A DNA stretch of 64,000 bases, taken from assembly GCF_905115235.1 (NCBI RefSeq), contig NC_051852.1, positions 164,318,164-164,382,163 on the forward strand, written 5' to 3'. Position numbers and translations under genes: made by a program. The notes under the pieces were generated by a model, which was not told the origin of the DNA, searched no databases, and saw nothing but the letters and a program-made list of their open reading frames with translations. The DNA is from Hermetia illucens. Lineage: Eukaryota; Arthropoda; Insecta; Diptera; Stratiomyidae. Below are positions 33,644 to 45,200 of the stretch, piece by piece. The first letter of the stretch is position 1, and the number at the start of each line of letters is the position of its first letter.

Positions 33644-36607
33644 GGTTGATACAAATCAACCTCAACCACTGCGAGGCAGCGCAAGACCATCTCTCGCAGA
33701 CCATCTATGAGAAGGGAATCGAAGCTGCCATAATCAGCGAGCCATATCGCAACAATAAGAGCGGTGCCTGGACTGCAGATGAAACTGGCAAGGCGGCAAT
33801 ATGGGCGTGTGGAAATCAGGCCATTCAAGAAGTGATGGAGTTTCCAGAAGTTGGATTCGTCAGGGCAAAAATAGCTGGTATCTATATATATAGTTGCTAT
33901 GCTCCACCAAGCGCGACGATAACAGAATTCGAAGGAATGCTAGGTATGCTAGTCTCGGATGCAAGAAGTCGAAACCCCAAGATCATAGCTGGTGATTTCA
34001 ACGCGTGGGCCGTTGATTGGGGCAGTCGCACTACGAACGCCAGGGGCCGTATCCTGCTCGAGGCTTTCGCGGAGCTAGATTTGGTGCTTGCCAACACGGG
34101 AAACGTTTCCACTTTTCGTGGGACAGGGTCGGGCTCAATAGTCGATCTGACATATGTGAGTACCACATTGGCGAGGAGAATGACATGGTTTGTCAGTGAG
34201 CATTATACTCACAGCGACCACCAGGCGATTTTCCTCCAGATCGAATATGGGCCAGGCGTCGATACGTGTTCCCGTGAGGCTGGAAACCGGGGCTGGTCCG
34301 TGAAAGGGCTTGAGGAGGATGCATTCATAGAGATGCTATTGGGAGGTCAAAGTCCCGGTGGTGTGGCTACGGAAAAGGTAGAGCAAATGATGGGACGCAT
34401 AACAAGAGCATGCGACGCTGCTATGCCGAGGCGACGAGTTCTCGCAATAAGGCGCTCAAACTATTGGTGGAACGAAGAGATCGCGGTGTTACGGGATGCA
34501 TGTTTTCGTGCTAGAAGGATCTGCCAACGATCTAGAGCAAGACCAGACTTCGACGAGAAACGGCTAGTATATGTGAACCTTCGAGGTAAGCTTAAGCAGG
34601 CTATACGGACAAGCAAGCGAGAATGCTTCAAGGAGCTTTGCACAGAGGCAGACCAAAGCCCCTGGGGAACAGCGTACAGGATAGTTATGAAGAAGATGAG
34701 AGGGCGAACACCACAATTGACCTGCCCGCATCTTCTGCTCGATATTGTGACGGCGCTCTTCCCTACGGATAAAGGGGAGCGCAAACAACACAAGCGAGCA
34801 CTCGACGTCTACACCATACCTGCGCTAACTGAGGAGGAACTTACGCAAATTGGTGATAACAAAGCACCCGGTCTGGATGCTGTTCCCAATAGAGCCCTTA
34901 AACTCGCTGTTAAGACCAGACCCGACTGGTTTATCAGCGTGTTTGAAACATGCATGATAGAAGGAGTATTCCCCGACCGGTGGAAGAGGCAAAAACTAGT
35001 TTTGCTCCCGAAGCCGAATAAACACCCAGGACACCCATCATTATACCGACCGATTTGCCTTATCGACACGGCAGGAAAGATGCTCGAAAGGGTCATCTAC
35101 AACAGACTGCTCCCTATCATCGAATACAAGGATGGACTATCGGAGCGACAATTTGGATTTCGTCAAGCCCACTCAACGATCGACGCCGTAGACGTTGTTT
35201 TGAAGCTGGCTCGAGACGCGATGTCGTCTAAAAAATGCTGTGCCGTAGTGACGTTGGACATCAAAAATGCGTTCAATTCCGCAAGCTGGGAGTGGATAAA
35301 AAGTTCACTGGCTAAAACGGTTGTCCCTAGTTACTTGACTAAGCTCCTCAACAGTTACCTTTCGGAGAGGACACTGTGGTACGACACGGATGAGGGATCC
35401 AAGCAGTACACCGTTACCGCAGGAGTATCACAGGGCTCAGTGTTGGGTCCTCTCCTGTGGAACGTCATGTACAATGGGGTCCTTGTCCTTCCCGTGCCAA
35501 AGGAGGCCACGATAATCGGTTTCGCAGATGATCTAGCTGTGGTTATCGCCGCGAAAGAACCTGAAGACGTCGAAATGTACGCTAACGAAACCATTAGCGC
35601 CATAAAAGTGTGGCTGGAGATGGTTCAGCTTGACCTTGCGGAACAAAAAGACGGAGGCGGTCTTGATTACCAATCGTAGGAAGATGAATACGATTAATAT
35701 TCGCGTTGGTGGTCACGTCATCACTTCGAAGCCGGTTATCAAATACCTAGGGGTGATGATTGACGCTAAAATCAATTTCAAGGGACATCTGGACTATGCC
35801 TGTGAGAAAGCGGCAAATACCAGCGTATCATTAGCGCGGATGATGCCTAACATTGGAGGTCCAAGGTACAGTCGCAGATTACTTGTAGCCGGAGTGGTTC
35901 GCTCCACACTATTATACGCGGCGCCAGTTTGGGAGGAAGCATTAGCGTGTGAGATTAATCGTAGGAGAGTGAATATGACTTACCGCTTAGTGGCGCTAAG
36001 GGTGTGCAGCGCCTTCAGAACAATATCAGGCGAGGCAGCGTGTGTTATTGCGGGAATGATCCCGATAGACATTCTGGCAAGTGAGACACGCTGCCTGTAC
36101 GAGACAAAGAAAATGAATCCTCTTGAAAAGGATGCAGAATGCCGAAAGGCGGCAAGGCGGGAGTCGCTGGAGAAGTGGCAGAAACGGTGGGATGACTCGC
36201 AGAGGGGTCGCTGGACCCACACTTTGATTCCCCGTATTGAAGAGTGGATCCAGCGACGACACGGTGAGATTAACTACCATCTGACGCAATTCCTGTCAGG
36301 ACATGGCTGTTACAGGAAATACCTGCACCAATTCAGGCTGGATGATTCTCGCTTGTGTCCTGAATGTGGTTGCACACCTGAAGACCCGGAGCATGTTATG
36401 TTCCACTGTCCACGATTTCTCTCAGAAAGGAGGAGTCTGGAAGACTCCCTGAAAACCACTCTAAGCCCGCAGAACATCGTTGGGGAAATGTTGAAATCGG
36501 AGGGAAACTGGTGTGCGGTGAACACCGCCATCAAACGAATACAAGAGGAACTGGCAAGAGCGGAGCGCGCAAGGAGGACGCGAAGAACGGAAGGCGTGGT
36601 CGCGTAA
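33640..36607 (+). pseudogene. R1-clade LINE ORF2 (endonuclease and reverse transcriptase)
   Basis: About 985 codons. Endonuclease: LIQINLNHCEAAQD, IISEPYRN, YSCYAPPSATI, IIAGDFNAWAVDWGS, SIVDLTYVS, YTHSDHQAIF. RT: NKAPGLDAVPNRALK, PICLIDTAGKMLERVIYNRL, ERQFGFRQAHSTIDAVD, VTLDIKNAFNSASW, SQGSVLGPLLWNVMYNG and IIGFADDLAVVIAAK. The C-terminus has the CCHC-like CPECGCTPEDPEHVMFHC. All catalytic residues seen are intact. One extra base in the A-run near 35648 shifts the frame between 35679 and 35630; this is the single lesion found. The ATG at 33640 was chosen because the endonuclease starts with it. Confidence 0.9.
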
Positions 36608-36759
36608 AGCGCAGTCCACCCCGCGAAGTAATGCTTTGCGGCGGTCCCGCGGGGAAGGAAAAAGGAGAAAGTGGGGGTGGTTTTAGTGGGTGAGAATCCC
36701 ACACGCTGCTGCAGCCTGGCGCGGCAGTGTCTTTCTAAGATTTCCACCTCCATCCACCT

Positions 36760-37205
36760 CCATGTCTACTTAGAAGTTGGGTAAGAAAGTAATCAATCTC
36801 ACCGTGCTTTCTGTTCAACCATGGGTCTAATTTGTCGATGAGCCGCGCAGTCCACTTGCCTCTTGGCTCATTTTGCCAAGAAAGTTGCCACTCGCTAAGG
36901 GTGCGTTGACGCTCTTCACGGACAACGACTTCTTTTAAGTTTTCGCCCTTACGGCGGTAGATAGCTTTGCGCTCCTTGGCAAGGAGGGCAACGGGGATCA
37001 CTCCCGCGATCACCATCACGGCCAATTCGGAGACGGTGCGATAAGCAGATGCCACTCCCAAAGCTCCCCGCCTCTGCACTTGAGCGAAGGGTTTACGATG
37101 CACCTCCTTGTCAAGGGCATCAGCCCATACCTCCGCACCATAGAGAAGAATGGACTGCGTTGCTCCCATGAGGAGACGTCTCCTGGTTGATATAGGGCCC
37201 CCCGA
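36760..37205 (-). mobile_element. R1-clade LINE fragment, C-terminal part
   Basis: Opposite in orientation to the preceding R1 LINE. One open frame (37208-36735) encodes MSGGPISTRRRLLMGATQSI, LLYGAEVWADAL, VIPVALLAKERKAIY and ends near LTQLLSRHG, the region between the RT thumb and the C-terminal knuckle of R1-type LINEs. Both ends are truncated. Confidence 0.75.
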
Positions 37206-37259
37206 CATTCGCCATTAGCCGGCTCAAGGCCGCGACTCCAGCTGCAGGGACTACAATGA

Positions 37260-37645
37260 ACGACAGTACCACGCTAATTTTCTGGGTCAGGCACGTGAGT
37301 CAAAGAAGATACACAAATTGGCGCGGGAAGTGTTGTTTCTGCAAGACAACGCGCCCGTTCACGTTCACACTGTCAGGGTGCAAAAGCTGCCTTAAACGCT
37401 ACGGGATTGACAGAACTTGACCACCCATCAGCTTGGCTTTCAGGGACTTTTTCCTTTTTTTCGAATCTAAAGACAGAGTTACGAGGACAAATATTTTCCA
37501 ACGACAGCGAAATGAAGGCGGCCGTAAAATATCATTTTGAAGAGGGAGGGAGTATTTTTTCAGTGGCATTAAGACATATTTACGATGCGAAAAGTGCATT
37601 TTACTTGAGGAGGATGATTACATTGAAAAAAACATAACATCACCC
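37260..37645 (+). mobile_element. Mariner-like transposase fragment, C-terminal
   Basis: Plus-strand fragment with VLFLQDNAPVHVHTV (second catalytic Asp) near 37340 and, after a frame change, SNLKTELRGQIFSNDSEMKA and YHFEE near 37460-37540, then a degraded end. The SPDLAPSD segment is damaged. It resembles the C-terminal half of Tc1/mariner-type transposases. No inverted repeats were found. Confidence 0.65.
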
Positions 37646-38269
37646 TTTTTTTCGTTGAATATCTTAGGGCGCAAACTTTTCAGTCGGCCTTCGTAAATAC
37701 TTCTCTTCTCTGCTTTGATACTTTAAAAATGCCCATGATACTAGCTGAAATGGAAAAATTTCTTCTCTCCCATGAAACACAGTATTTTTTTTTTCTTATT
37801 TTAATAAAAACGAAAAGTTTAATATTGTCATCGTCTATTCCAGAAAAGCGCATTTTATGGATTCAAATCAATTCTCTCCACAGAGTAGCGGTTTCTACGT
37901 ACATTTACCTCGCTCTGGAATTACGTCAAACTTCACTTTCCAATTGGATAGAGTCATGCTGCTCATCCCCTTCAACTGAAAATTACTGAACATTACTGTA
38001 CATTGTTTTACTACGCTTGCTTAAGTCATCCCACTGTGCTGTGTTCTGTGTTCTGTCGTCTGTTCTGCCTATCCCCGAGCCGCTGCCGCATTCTCCGTTG
38101 GCTGTAGCTTTTGGTGACGTTTTTTGTATGCACTCGGATTATTATTTGAATTAATTTTGTGCTAATGAATCACTCGTAAATTCCAAAAAACGTTCACGGA
38201 ATCAATTTTCCGGCATTGCGTTGCCTTTCCTGGTGTTTTGGGGAAATTGCTGTTCGTGGCGCCGTCAAC
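37646..38269 (+). other. Upstream region of the TMX1-like gene
   Basis: A/T-rich sequence becoming C/T-rich (GTTCTGTCGTCTGTTCTG near 38045). It probably holds the promoter and 5' UTR of the gene that starts at 38270. No repeat ends were seen. Confidence 0.4.
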
Positions 38270-39930
38270 ATGACGAAAATTGTGATAGTCGCGACGTGTT
38301 TATTATTCGCGAGCTGTGTGTTGTCGCAGAGGATAAATGGCCTGGTGGAGCTGGACGAGGATAACTGGCGGCTCATGCTCGAGGGCGAGTGGATGGTGGA
38401 ATTGTGAGTATGGGTTTGGCTCAGGCACGGGTTTTGCTTGCGTTGGTCGCTTGGATGGAAGTCACCTTTGAGTCGGAGTTTCGCATTTCGTTCGGGGCAC
38501 GGGTTTCTTGCTGGTTGCAAGTCGCCGGAATGCATGCTATCTGCAATCACATCAATCTCTCTTCCCCCGGTGAGCCGGAGCCATCTGACCTGGGCGGCAA
38601 TGCGAGGTGCGACGGTAGACCAACGCGAACATTCCCCCCGATTGGAAATGTTAACGGCAACGACCACGGCAGATGGCGAGGGAAATTGGATGAGGCAGAA
38701 TCGATTGAATTGCTTTTACCGTACTCGATTCGCAGCAGATTAGAAGGCACAGTTCAGCCCCGTTCAGTGCTTTTTCACGGATAAGATCTGCGTCGGGGTG
38801 GTTCCCGGCAACCGCTATGTCGGGTTGAGTAGATCATATGAAACTGCATCGCTTTTGTGGCTTTTCTTGCAAGGTCGAAACCAGCTCACTGACTTGTCTG
38901 GCCATTTGTGTGAATAACTTTTGTTCCCCCTGAGCGCTTCAGCTTTCTACTTCCCCCTCCAAGAGGTTTTCGGGGGCTTCCTCTTCCTTCCTGAGGACCA
39001 AACATTACATTCCTTCACTTTAGGTAAAAGAGACAATCAATAAAATGATATTTTTCCCGCAGCTTTGCGCCATGGTGTCCGGCTTGCAAGACGTTAGCTC
39101 CGACATGGGAGTCTTATGCGCAACAACTGCAAAAGGTGGGAGTGGGCAGAGTGGATGTGACCAAATCACCGGCGTTGAGTGGCAGGTTCTTCGTGACAGC
39201 GCTGCCAACGATATTCCAGTAATTATTTACTCGAACATTTCCTCTGTCGGGAGCTGATTTTTGTTTTTCAGTGTCTCGAACGGCGAGTTCCGTCAGTACC
39301 GTGGACCAAGGGATTTGGAGTCATTAATCCGCTTCGTAGTCGACGGAAAATGGAAGTCGATTGAGCCGGTATCGTCGTGGAAGAACCCTGCATCACTGCA
39401 AATGTCGCTGCTTTCTCAATTCTTCAAACTGTCGCATCTGCTGAAGGTACGTCTGCACAAACCCTACCCGCAATTGCAAAGAAAAATAAAAATTCTGATT
39501 TCAGGATATCAACACTCGACTACATGACGATTATGGGTTGCCTACCTGGGGCTCGTACGCCCTGTTCGCCATTGCTACCATCTTCTTGGGTGCTATCCTG
39601 GGTCTAATGCTTGTTTGCGTCGTTGACTTCCTCTATCCACCAAAAACGCACCGTCAGAGCTTCGCGGAAGTGAAACAAAAGGAACTAACCGAAGGAAGTG
39701 GTGCCATTGAAGACATTGCCGACGATGAACTGGAGGATGAAGCTGGAAATGCTGCGAAGGAGGAAGAAGAAGGCGATTCAACTTCCGAAGGCGAACGTAA
39801 CTCTGGCAGCGACAACGACGACGAGAACAACGAGAAAGAGGAGTCAGAAAAGAGCGGCGACAACGAAGACAACAACGACAAAGAGTCAAGTCCTCAAGTG
39901 CGCAAGCGAAAAACCCGAAAAGCTGACTAG
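38270..39930 (+). CDS. Thioredoxin-related transmembrane protein 1-like (ER oxidoreductase)
   Basis: TMX1-type protein disulfide isomerase of the ER membrane, acting on disulfides of membrane-bound clients. Four exons: 38270-38403, 39063-39218, 39272-39446, 39505-39930; 891 nt, 296 aa (human TMX1 has 280). Signal peptide 1 to about 19 (KIVIVATCLLFASCVLSQ). The thioredoxin domain has EFFAPWCPACK with CPAC at residues 50-53, the active-site variant of TMX1, then VDVTKSPALSGRFFVTALPT with the cis-proline and FRQYRGPRDLESL. One transmembrane helix, about 173-198 (FAIATIFLGAILGLMLVCVV), then a long acidic Asp/Glu/Asn/Ser tail and a basic KRKTRKAD end. The intron 1 junction splits the codon just before FAPWC. 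The basic C-terminus does not match a plain KKXX signal. Intact. Confidence 0.92.
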
Positions 39931-40670
39931 GACCTCTTGTAACCGAAGTGATTTAAGATATTGGCGGGGTGTAAAACTCAAGTTGGAAGTGATGATGCGC
40001 CGCACAACGTTTTTACGAGAATTAGTTATAGTTGCAAATTGTAATATACGTAAATCGTCTGAAGTTTAATATAATCTAACATCCACTGAGACTGTATGCA
40101 TAAAAATAACTCTTTACCAAATATACACGCCTTCGAGTGAACGTGGAACGTGTCAAATTGCGCCTACCCAAGGACACGTTGAAGATTTCGTCCTCCTCGT
40201 GAACAACTTCTAACGCTAAAGTGTGCAGATGACTTGGTTTTGTCTGCAAACATACCAGCTCAGCTTGAAGCTTTAATGTTTGACACAAAATGATTGAATT
40301 GTGCCTAGAAGAATCGTGTAGAGTTTCAAACAGACAGAAACGCATGAGGATATTAAAAACAATGTTAGGATATAAAAATTAATTTTAATTTTGCTTTTAC
40401 CATAAATGAAATAAATGTATTATTAACAAATGAGCGGATTTCATGTTTCGTAGAGGGCGGGGTTTGTTCTTAGCCACCTGCTTTCCACAAATTCAAACTG
40501 CTTTTGCCGAAAATGTACCTGATTTGGGTTCCATTCCAGGAGAATACACACTATGCTCTTCTTGAGTTTGTTTCCTGGAAGGAACTAAATCCATTTCGCT
40601 GTTGTGCAGGCTTTAATAACTTGTCTGATGCTCGACTGCGCAGTTCAATTCCTCACGTACAGAAATTCAC
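39931..40670 (+). other. 3' UTR and downstream of the TMX1-like gene
   Basis: A/T-rich sequence with an AATAAA at 40410-40415, about 480 bp after the stop codon, the best poly(A) signal. No other gene is visible before the LINE fragment at 40675. Confidence 0.5.
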
Positions 40671-40674
40671 GTGT

Positions 40675-40850
40675 CCTTTCAACCGATGGGCACGAAGACG
40701 TGGTAGACCCTGCCTCAGATGCAGCGATGGCGTAGGTCAGGACACCAGACAGCTTTTAGGGATATCAAATCGATGTACCTCGGCGCCAAACCGGGATGTC
40801 TGGAGTTCCTCGCTAAGGCAGACCTTGACCGGATACCCGTTGATGATGTG
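40675..40850 (+). mobile_element. RTE-like LINE fragment, 3' end
   Basis: Encodes RRRGRPCLRCSDGVGQDTRQ and NRDVWSSSLRQTLTG, the extreme C-terminus of the family whose long copy lies at 19650-22975, followed by GTTGATGATG, probably its tail. A short 5'-truncated insertion. Confidence 0.8.
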
Positions 40851-41510
40851 GGTTCACACCAGATCCTCAAAATCCATAAACGGATTCGCGCAGGCCTATC
40901 GCGAGCTAAAACTGAAAGATCAAAGTAAAAACTAATAACAGCTGCATTTGCCGCGGTTTCGCGACGGGAGCGAGATTTCATTTGCCTTTTTCGGGATTAA
41001 GTTGATCAAATAATGCATTCTAAAGTGTGCAATTACCTTAAATTTCGCCACATATTGCACATTATTAAAAGCATTTGTGCGAATTGATCGTGACAGAGGG
41101 GAATAATCTCCCGGATGCGTATGTCCCTTGCAACATGAACTCTCGAAGTTCAAGGCGATCGTAGCGGCATCGGGACCTGTTCGTGGGGGGCCAGCTGATT
41201 AACGGCCAGGGAGTTGTCAACTTTGCGAGCGAGGCGGTGGATGGTGGGAATCTTCCGAGAACAAAAAAAGAATCAACCGGTCCGATGAAAGCGGAAGAAT
41301 AGAGACTGAAATAGAGTTTTCGAAGATTGTGAAGTGGATAGGAATCAAGGACTTGAAAGGAGAACTGCGAAAATAGAGTCGTGATTAAGGGTATACGGAG
41401 GATTGGTGTTCGGCGAAGGACAGAGCAGAAAACGACAGTGCAGCGAACGGGGATTTTTAATTCCTTTATTTTTGATTTCCGACGTACGATTACCTGGGTA
41501 CCGCTGACGG
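40851..41510. other. Non-coding interval
   Basis: No supported gene or repeat. Short open frames here show no motif. The right edge is the candidate terminal repeat of the transposon at about 41517. Confidence 0.4.
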
Positions 41511-41516
41511 TTTGAC

Positions 41517-42700
41517 TGGTGCGGCAGCATAACTTCCTTTTCCTTCAACAAAAACTTTTGTATGCATCGGAAAATATTTATTTATTTTTTATAATGTAGG
41601 TACATGTCTAAAGTTTTTATTTACATTGTTTTGAAGATCAAATCTGTTAGGTGGCGTCCCCCATTCTCCATACATTGCGTAAACCGATTTCTGGCGTTTG
41701 TCATGACTCTTGTTAGCATAGCAGGTGTTATGTTGGCAATTTCTTCTTGGATGTTGGTTTTCAAATCTTGTAGGGTTCTTAGACGGTTCACATAAACACG
41801 GGATTTCAAAAAACCCCATGGAAAAAAATCACAAGGGGACAGATCGGGAGAGCGTGCCGGCCATTCCAAATCGCCTCTAATTGAGATAAGGCGCTCTGGA
41901 AAGTGTTCCCTCAAAACAGCCATCGATGCTCTTGAAGTGTGTGCTGTTGCACCGTCTTGTTGGAACCAAGTGTCCCCCAAATCCAAATTTTCTAGCCGTG
42001 GGAAAAAAAAATTCTGTAGCATGTTTACATACCGGTCCGAATTCACTGTAACTGTAACCTCATTTTCCTCAAAAAACCAGGGACCAATAATTCCAGCTGA
42101 GGAAATTGCACACCACACTGTGACTTTGGGTGAATGCAAAGGCTTTTGATGCAAATCTCCAGGGTTGGTGTCAGCCCAGTAGCGCATGTTTTGTTTGTTA
42201 ACCGACCCACGCAAATGAAAATGGGCTGCATCGCTAAAAAAAACAATAGCACCCTCGGGAACGACATCAAGAAGAAGCTCACACGCGTTCATCCGAGAAT
42301 TGAAGTCACGTTCTGAAAGTTCTTGCACTATCGCCATCGCCGCGAAGAATTCTTCTCACAGAACGATCGGATAGTCCAAGGGCAGATGCGTGTTTGCGCG
42401 CAGAACGCCGTGGCGATCACAACATTGACGCTCTCACTGCTTCAATGTTCTCAGGTGATCTAATGGGCCGAGGGACTCCAGTTCTTCCTTTTGTCGCACT
42501 TGCAGTTTGTCTGAATGTAGTGACCCATGTAACAATTGATTTGCGGTCTGGGACGGGAGCCAACGGGGCTAAATTAAAGCGATTCCGAAATGCACGCTGT
42601 GTTGCAATAACCGAACATCCGCTTGAAAAGTAAACCTCAACGGCAAAGGCACGCTCCCCACTATTCCAACGCATGAAGGTGACCGAACCACAGTAGATAT
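41517..42700 (-). mobile_element. Tc1/mariner-superfamily transposon with D-41-D transposase
   Basis: A remnant of a DNA transposon. The left end may start TGGTGCGGCAGCATAACTTC at 41517; the reverse complement of the right side near 42690 starts TGGTTCGGTCACC and matches it only loosely, so the ends are not certain. The region contains one broken transposase gene. Confidence 0.6.
41621..42674 (-). pseudogene. DD41D-type mariner-like transposase (DUF4817-like N-terminus)
   Basis: About 350 codons. The N-terminal HTH reads AFAVEVYFSSGCSVIATQRA and FRNRFNLAPLAPVPDRKSI, as in DUF4817 proteins. The catalytic core has IVFFSDAAHFHL (first Asp), TWFQQDGATAHTSR (second Asp) and RSPDLSPCDFFPWG (third Asp), with 41 residues between the second and third, the spacing of the rosa-like DD41D group rather than classic DD34D mariners. 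Lesions: a TGA after RASML (about 42418) and a small deletion with frameshift near 42345, before MAIVQELSERDFNSR. All three catalytic Asp are present. Confidence 0.85.
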
Positions 42701-42813
42701 ACTATAGGCAGTACCCTTACTAAAATGACCCCACTTGCCTATGTGCTTGCAGAAGCTTATCTGGACACATCAGAGACGCTAAACAAGGAAAAGGCATAAT
42801 CTTCGTCAAATCG

Positions 42814-42938
42814 TATTGGTAAGAGAGAGATCGGTGAGCTTTTGCTATTCTGGTACTACGACGTGCTCACCCATATAGCAAAAATTTGTTTCACATATTC
42901 ACTTATACATAAGCAAAAACTTGCCGATCTCACCAATA
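42814..42938. repeat. MITE-like 125 bp inverted repeat
   Basis: The left arm starts TATTGGT and continues GAGATCGG..AG.TTTTGC; the right arm is its reverse complement, ending CCGATCTCACCAATA. Arms of roughly 26-32 bp with a 6 bp insertion in the left one surround a 65 bp A/T-rich core. This is the layout of a miniature inverted-repeat element or a stable hairpin. Confidence 0.55.
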
Positions 42939-43179
42939 CATTTGCAAGTCCGGGCGGTATGTCAAACACAGCTGATCGGATTTTCGTTACATCTCGCTCA
43001 TGCTCAAGGGCAAAACAATTTGAAATCGTGTGTACTCGCACTGATTTCCCCCCTTGAGGGGCGAGGGGGAGTGTGGTAGCTGTCTAGTATCTAACTGTGG
43101 ACCGAACCTTGTCGGGACAAAACTTTACAGTATCCCCTCTTGAACGAGACCACTAGCGCTCCGCTATGACATCAACTAA

Positions 43180-43850
43180 CTGAGTGGCGCGCATTTTAAA
43201 AAAGGAAGTTATTCTGCCGCACCCTGTAGAACTGGCCCGACCCCTCGGAAAAATGACGACCATATTCCAGGCGGATATATATGCCGTTTCATTGGCAGCA
43301 GAAGAATGTCTGCGACAGAAATGGAGGGGTCGCACCATTCGAATCTGTTCCGGCAGTCGGGCGGCATTATCAGCGCTAAATGGCAACAACATATCAAGCC
43401 AGTTGGTATGGAGTTGCCATCAGGTGCTGCTGAAACTTGGCCGACTGAACGAAACATTCCTGATGAGGGTGCTGGGGCACTCTAACATCGCCGGTAATGA
43501 GGAGGCTGACAGACTGGCTCGCCGAGGGTCTGGATCCACAATGGTGGGGCCAGAACCAGCTCTTGGAATCCGACCATCTATTGTTAAGTCGACTCTGAAG
43601 GGTGAAATTGCAAGGATTCACGCAACCGAGTGGAGCAAGCAAAAATCCTTGTGAAGGAGCCTAGGGCCACTAGAGCGTCATTTTTGTTGTCCCTTAAGAA
43701 GTGGGACATGAAAACCCTATTAGGGCTTTTGACGGGACACTGCCCCTTAAACTACCATATGGAAAAGATTGGGGTAGTGGTTAGCCTGGTAATTTTTGTG
43801 TGCCCAGACGGGGAGTTATTGCGAACGTCTGGCGAGGAATGATTTTCTGT
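43180..43850 (+). mobile_element. I-type LINE fragment, RNase H and C-terminus
   Basis: An open frame ending at 43654 encodes FQADIYAVSLAAEECLRQKW, TIRICSGSRAALSAL (the second RNase H Asp of the usual ICSDSRA is Gly here) and VLGHSNIAGNEEADRLARRG. A second piece encodes LKKWDMKTLLGLLTGHCPLN. Closely related to 60632-61385. The RT part is absent. Confidence 0.75.
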
Positions 43851-44097
43851 CCTTGTGGGGAAATGGATGCAAGTAAAATGTATCGGCAGAAGTGAAACAT
43901 CAGAGTTCCCGAACTGTGGATAATTGAAAACCGAACTCCTGAAATGCGAAATTATAAGAAGCAAAAGAATTAATGTCGGTTTTTTTTTGTTCTAAGGACT
44001 ATATGTTTTTCACTTTTATTGAATTCCCGCGTTTCTGTTGATCTGAGTAGGTGAACGCAAATCCCCCCGTTTGGTTATTTTCAGAACCGGTGCGGAC

Positions 44098-44285
44098 CTA
44101 CGCATCGGAAAAAACACGTTGATTTTGTAAAAATGACACGTGAGGGATCGAAGCCCTCCAAGAACCCCCTGCAGATTCCCAAGCCTGGCTAGAACAGGGA
44201 CGTACAAGAACGTGTCAATCGAGTGTTTTGATGAAGCTTCAGTATTTTTTCCGGTCTTTCACGGTTAATTTCGCCAATTTTTTTT
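44098..44285 (+). repeat. Unclassified dispersed repeat, copy 1
   Basis: About 185 bp similar to 58143-58330. Shared blocks include CACGTGAGGGATCGA, CCTGGCTAG, CAAGAACGTGTC-like and TCAATTTCGCCAA-like stretches. No coding capacity and no clear terminal repeats. Confidence 0.5.
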
Positions 44286-45200
44286 TTTTTTTTTAGGTTT
44301 TTGGGTTAGTTTTTCACTGTAGGTCGTCTCAGGCACTCAGGATGGTCATTTGACAACCATTACACAGCTTCATTGTACAGGTCAACCGCGCACTTGGAGC
44401 CGTAAAACTGTGAAACCGTCTTCGGACGGGCCATGAGTGTGTAGGGCCGGAATGGGAGTGGGCCCATCCAACTGATGAGGATCTGCTTGCCTGCTGCTCA
44501 TGTGTTAAGGCCAGCGGATCTGGTGGGAAGATGAGCCAAAGCAACAGCCTGGGGGTCGTCCTCCTTGCACTGAAGAAGGTGCTAATGAGATCCCAAACGA
44601 AGGTAGAACAGCATACGTCGAGGTCTGCGTGGCCATTGGGAAGCTTGGTCTTTAATATGCGAACTTTGAATACCCTTACCCTGGTGGCCAGGCTAGTCAG
44701 GGTGGATTTTCTTCCCGGACTACTCGTGGAAGCAAAACACGGACTCAAATATTAAAAGAGGTGGTGATGCCAGGCGCATCATCGAAGCTGCTGGCCTCCA
44801 GCTAGAAAACAGTAGCCGTCGAGAGCAGTACAAATGGTGCCAGCCGTAGCACCACTGTGTTCAAACCAAACGCAATATTGCCGAGAATAAGGAGGCTGTT
44901 ACTGTCGACGAGCGGGATGGGAAGGACCTCGCGAAATACAAGGCAATTGTTAAGGAATATAAATAACAGCAAACGCCTAGCAGACGGGCAGAAGACAAAG
45001 CCCACCGCTCTCAAGTGCAATCGTTCTCCAGACGAGGTCGAACGAAAGCACAAGCGGAGCAGAATGAGCAACAGGTAGGACGCTAAGCAGCCACTGGAGA
45101 AAAGTAAGCACCAACAGCCAGCCGACGAACCACAAACTGCAAAACTCTTCTCCGACGTGGCGGGTGGCAATTCCGCTAGCGGCAAACTAGTGCCGGAGGT

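Larger units (their letters stand above)
31995..36752 (+). mobile_element. R1-clade LINE, nearly full length
   Basis: About 4.75 kb with both ORFs, starting right after the SINE tail. ORF1 (32023-33643) and ORF2 (33640-36607) overlap at ATGA. The 3' UTR is G-rich with a hairpin-like GGGTGAGAATCCCACACG stretch near 36690. At the 3' border the sequence CCACCTCCAT is doubled (about 36736-36762). A few frameshifts in ORF1 and one in ORF2 break it; otherwise it is well preserved and so relatively young. Confidence 0.85.

Noticed and set aside
38438-38784. Coding sequence inside the first TMX1-like intron
   Set aside because: These frames have no motif, and the thioredoxin domain joins correctly from 38403 to 39063.
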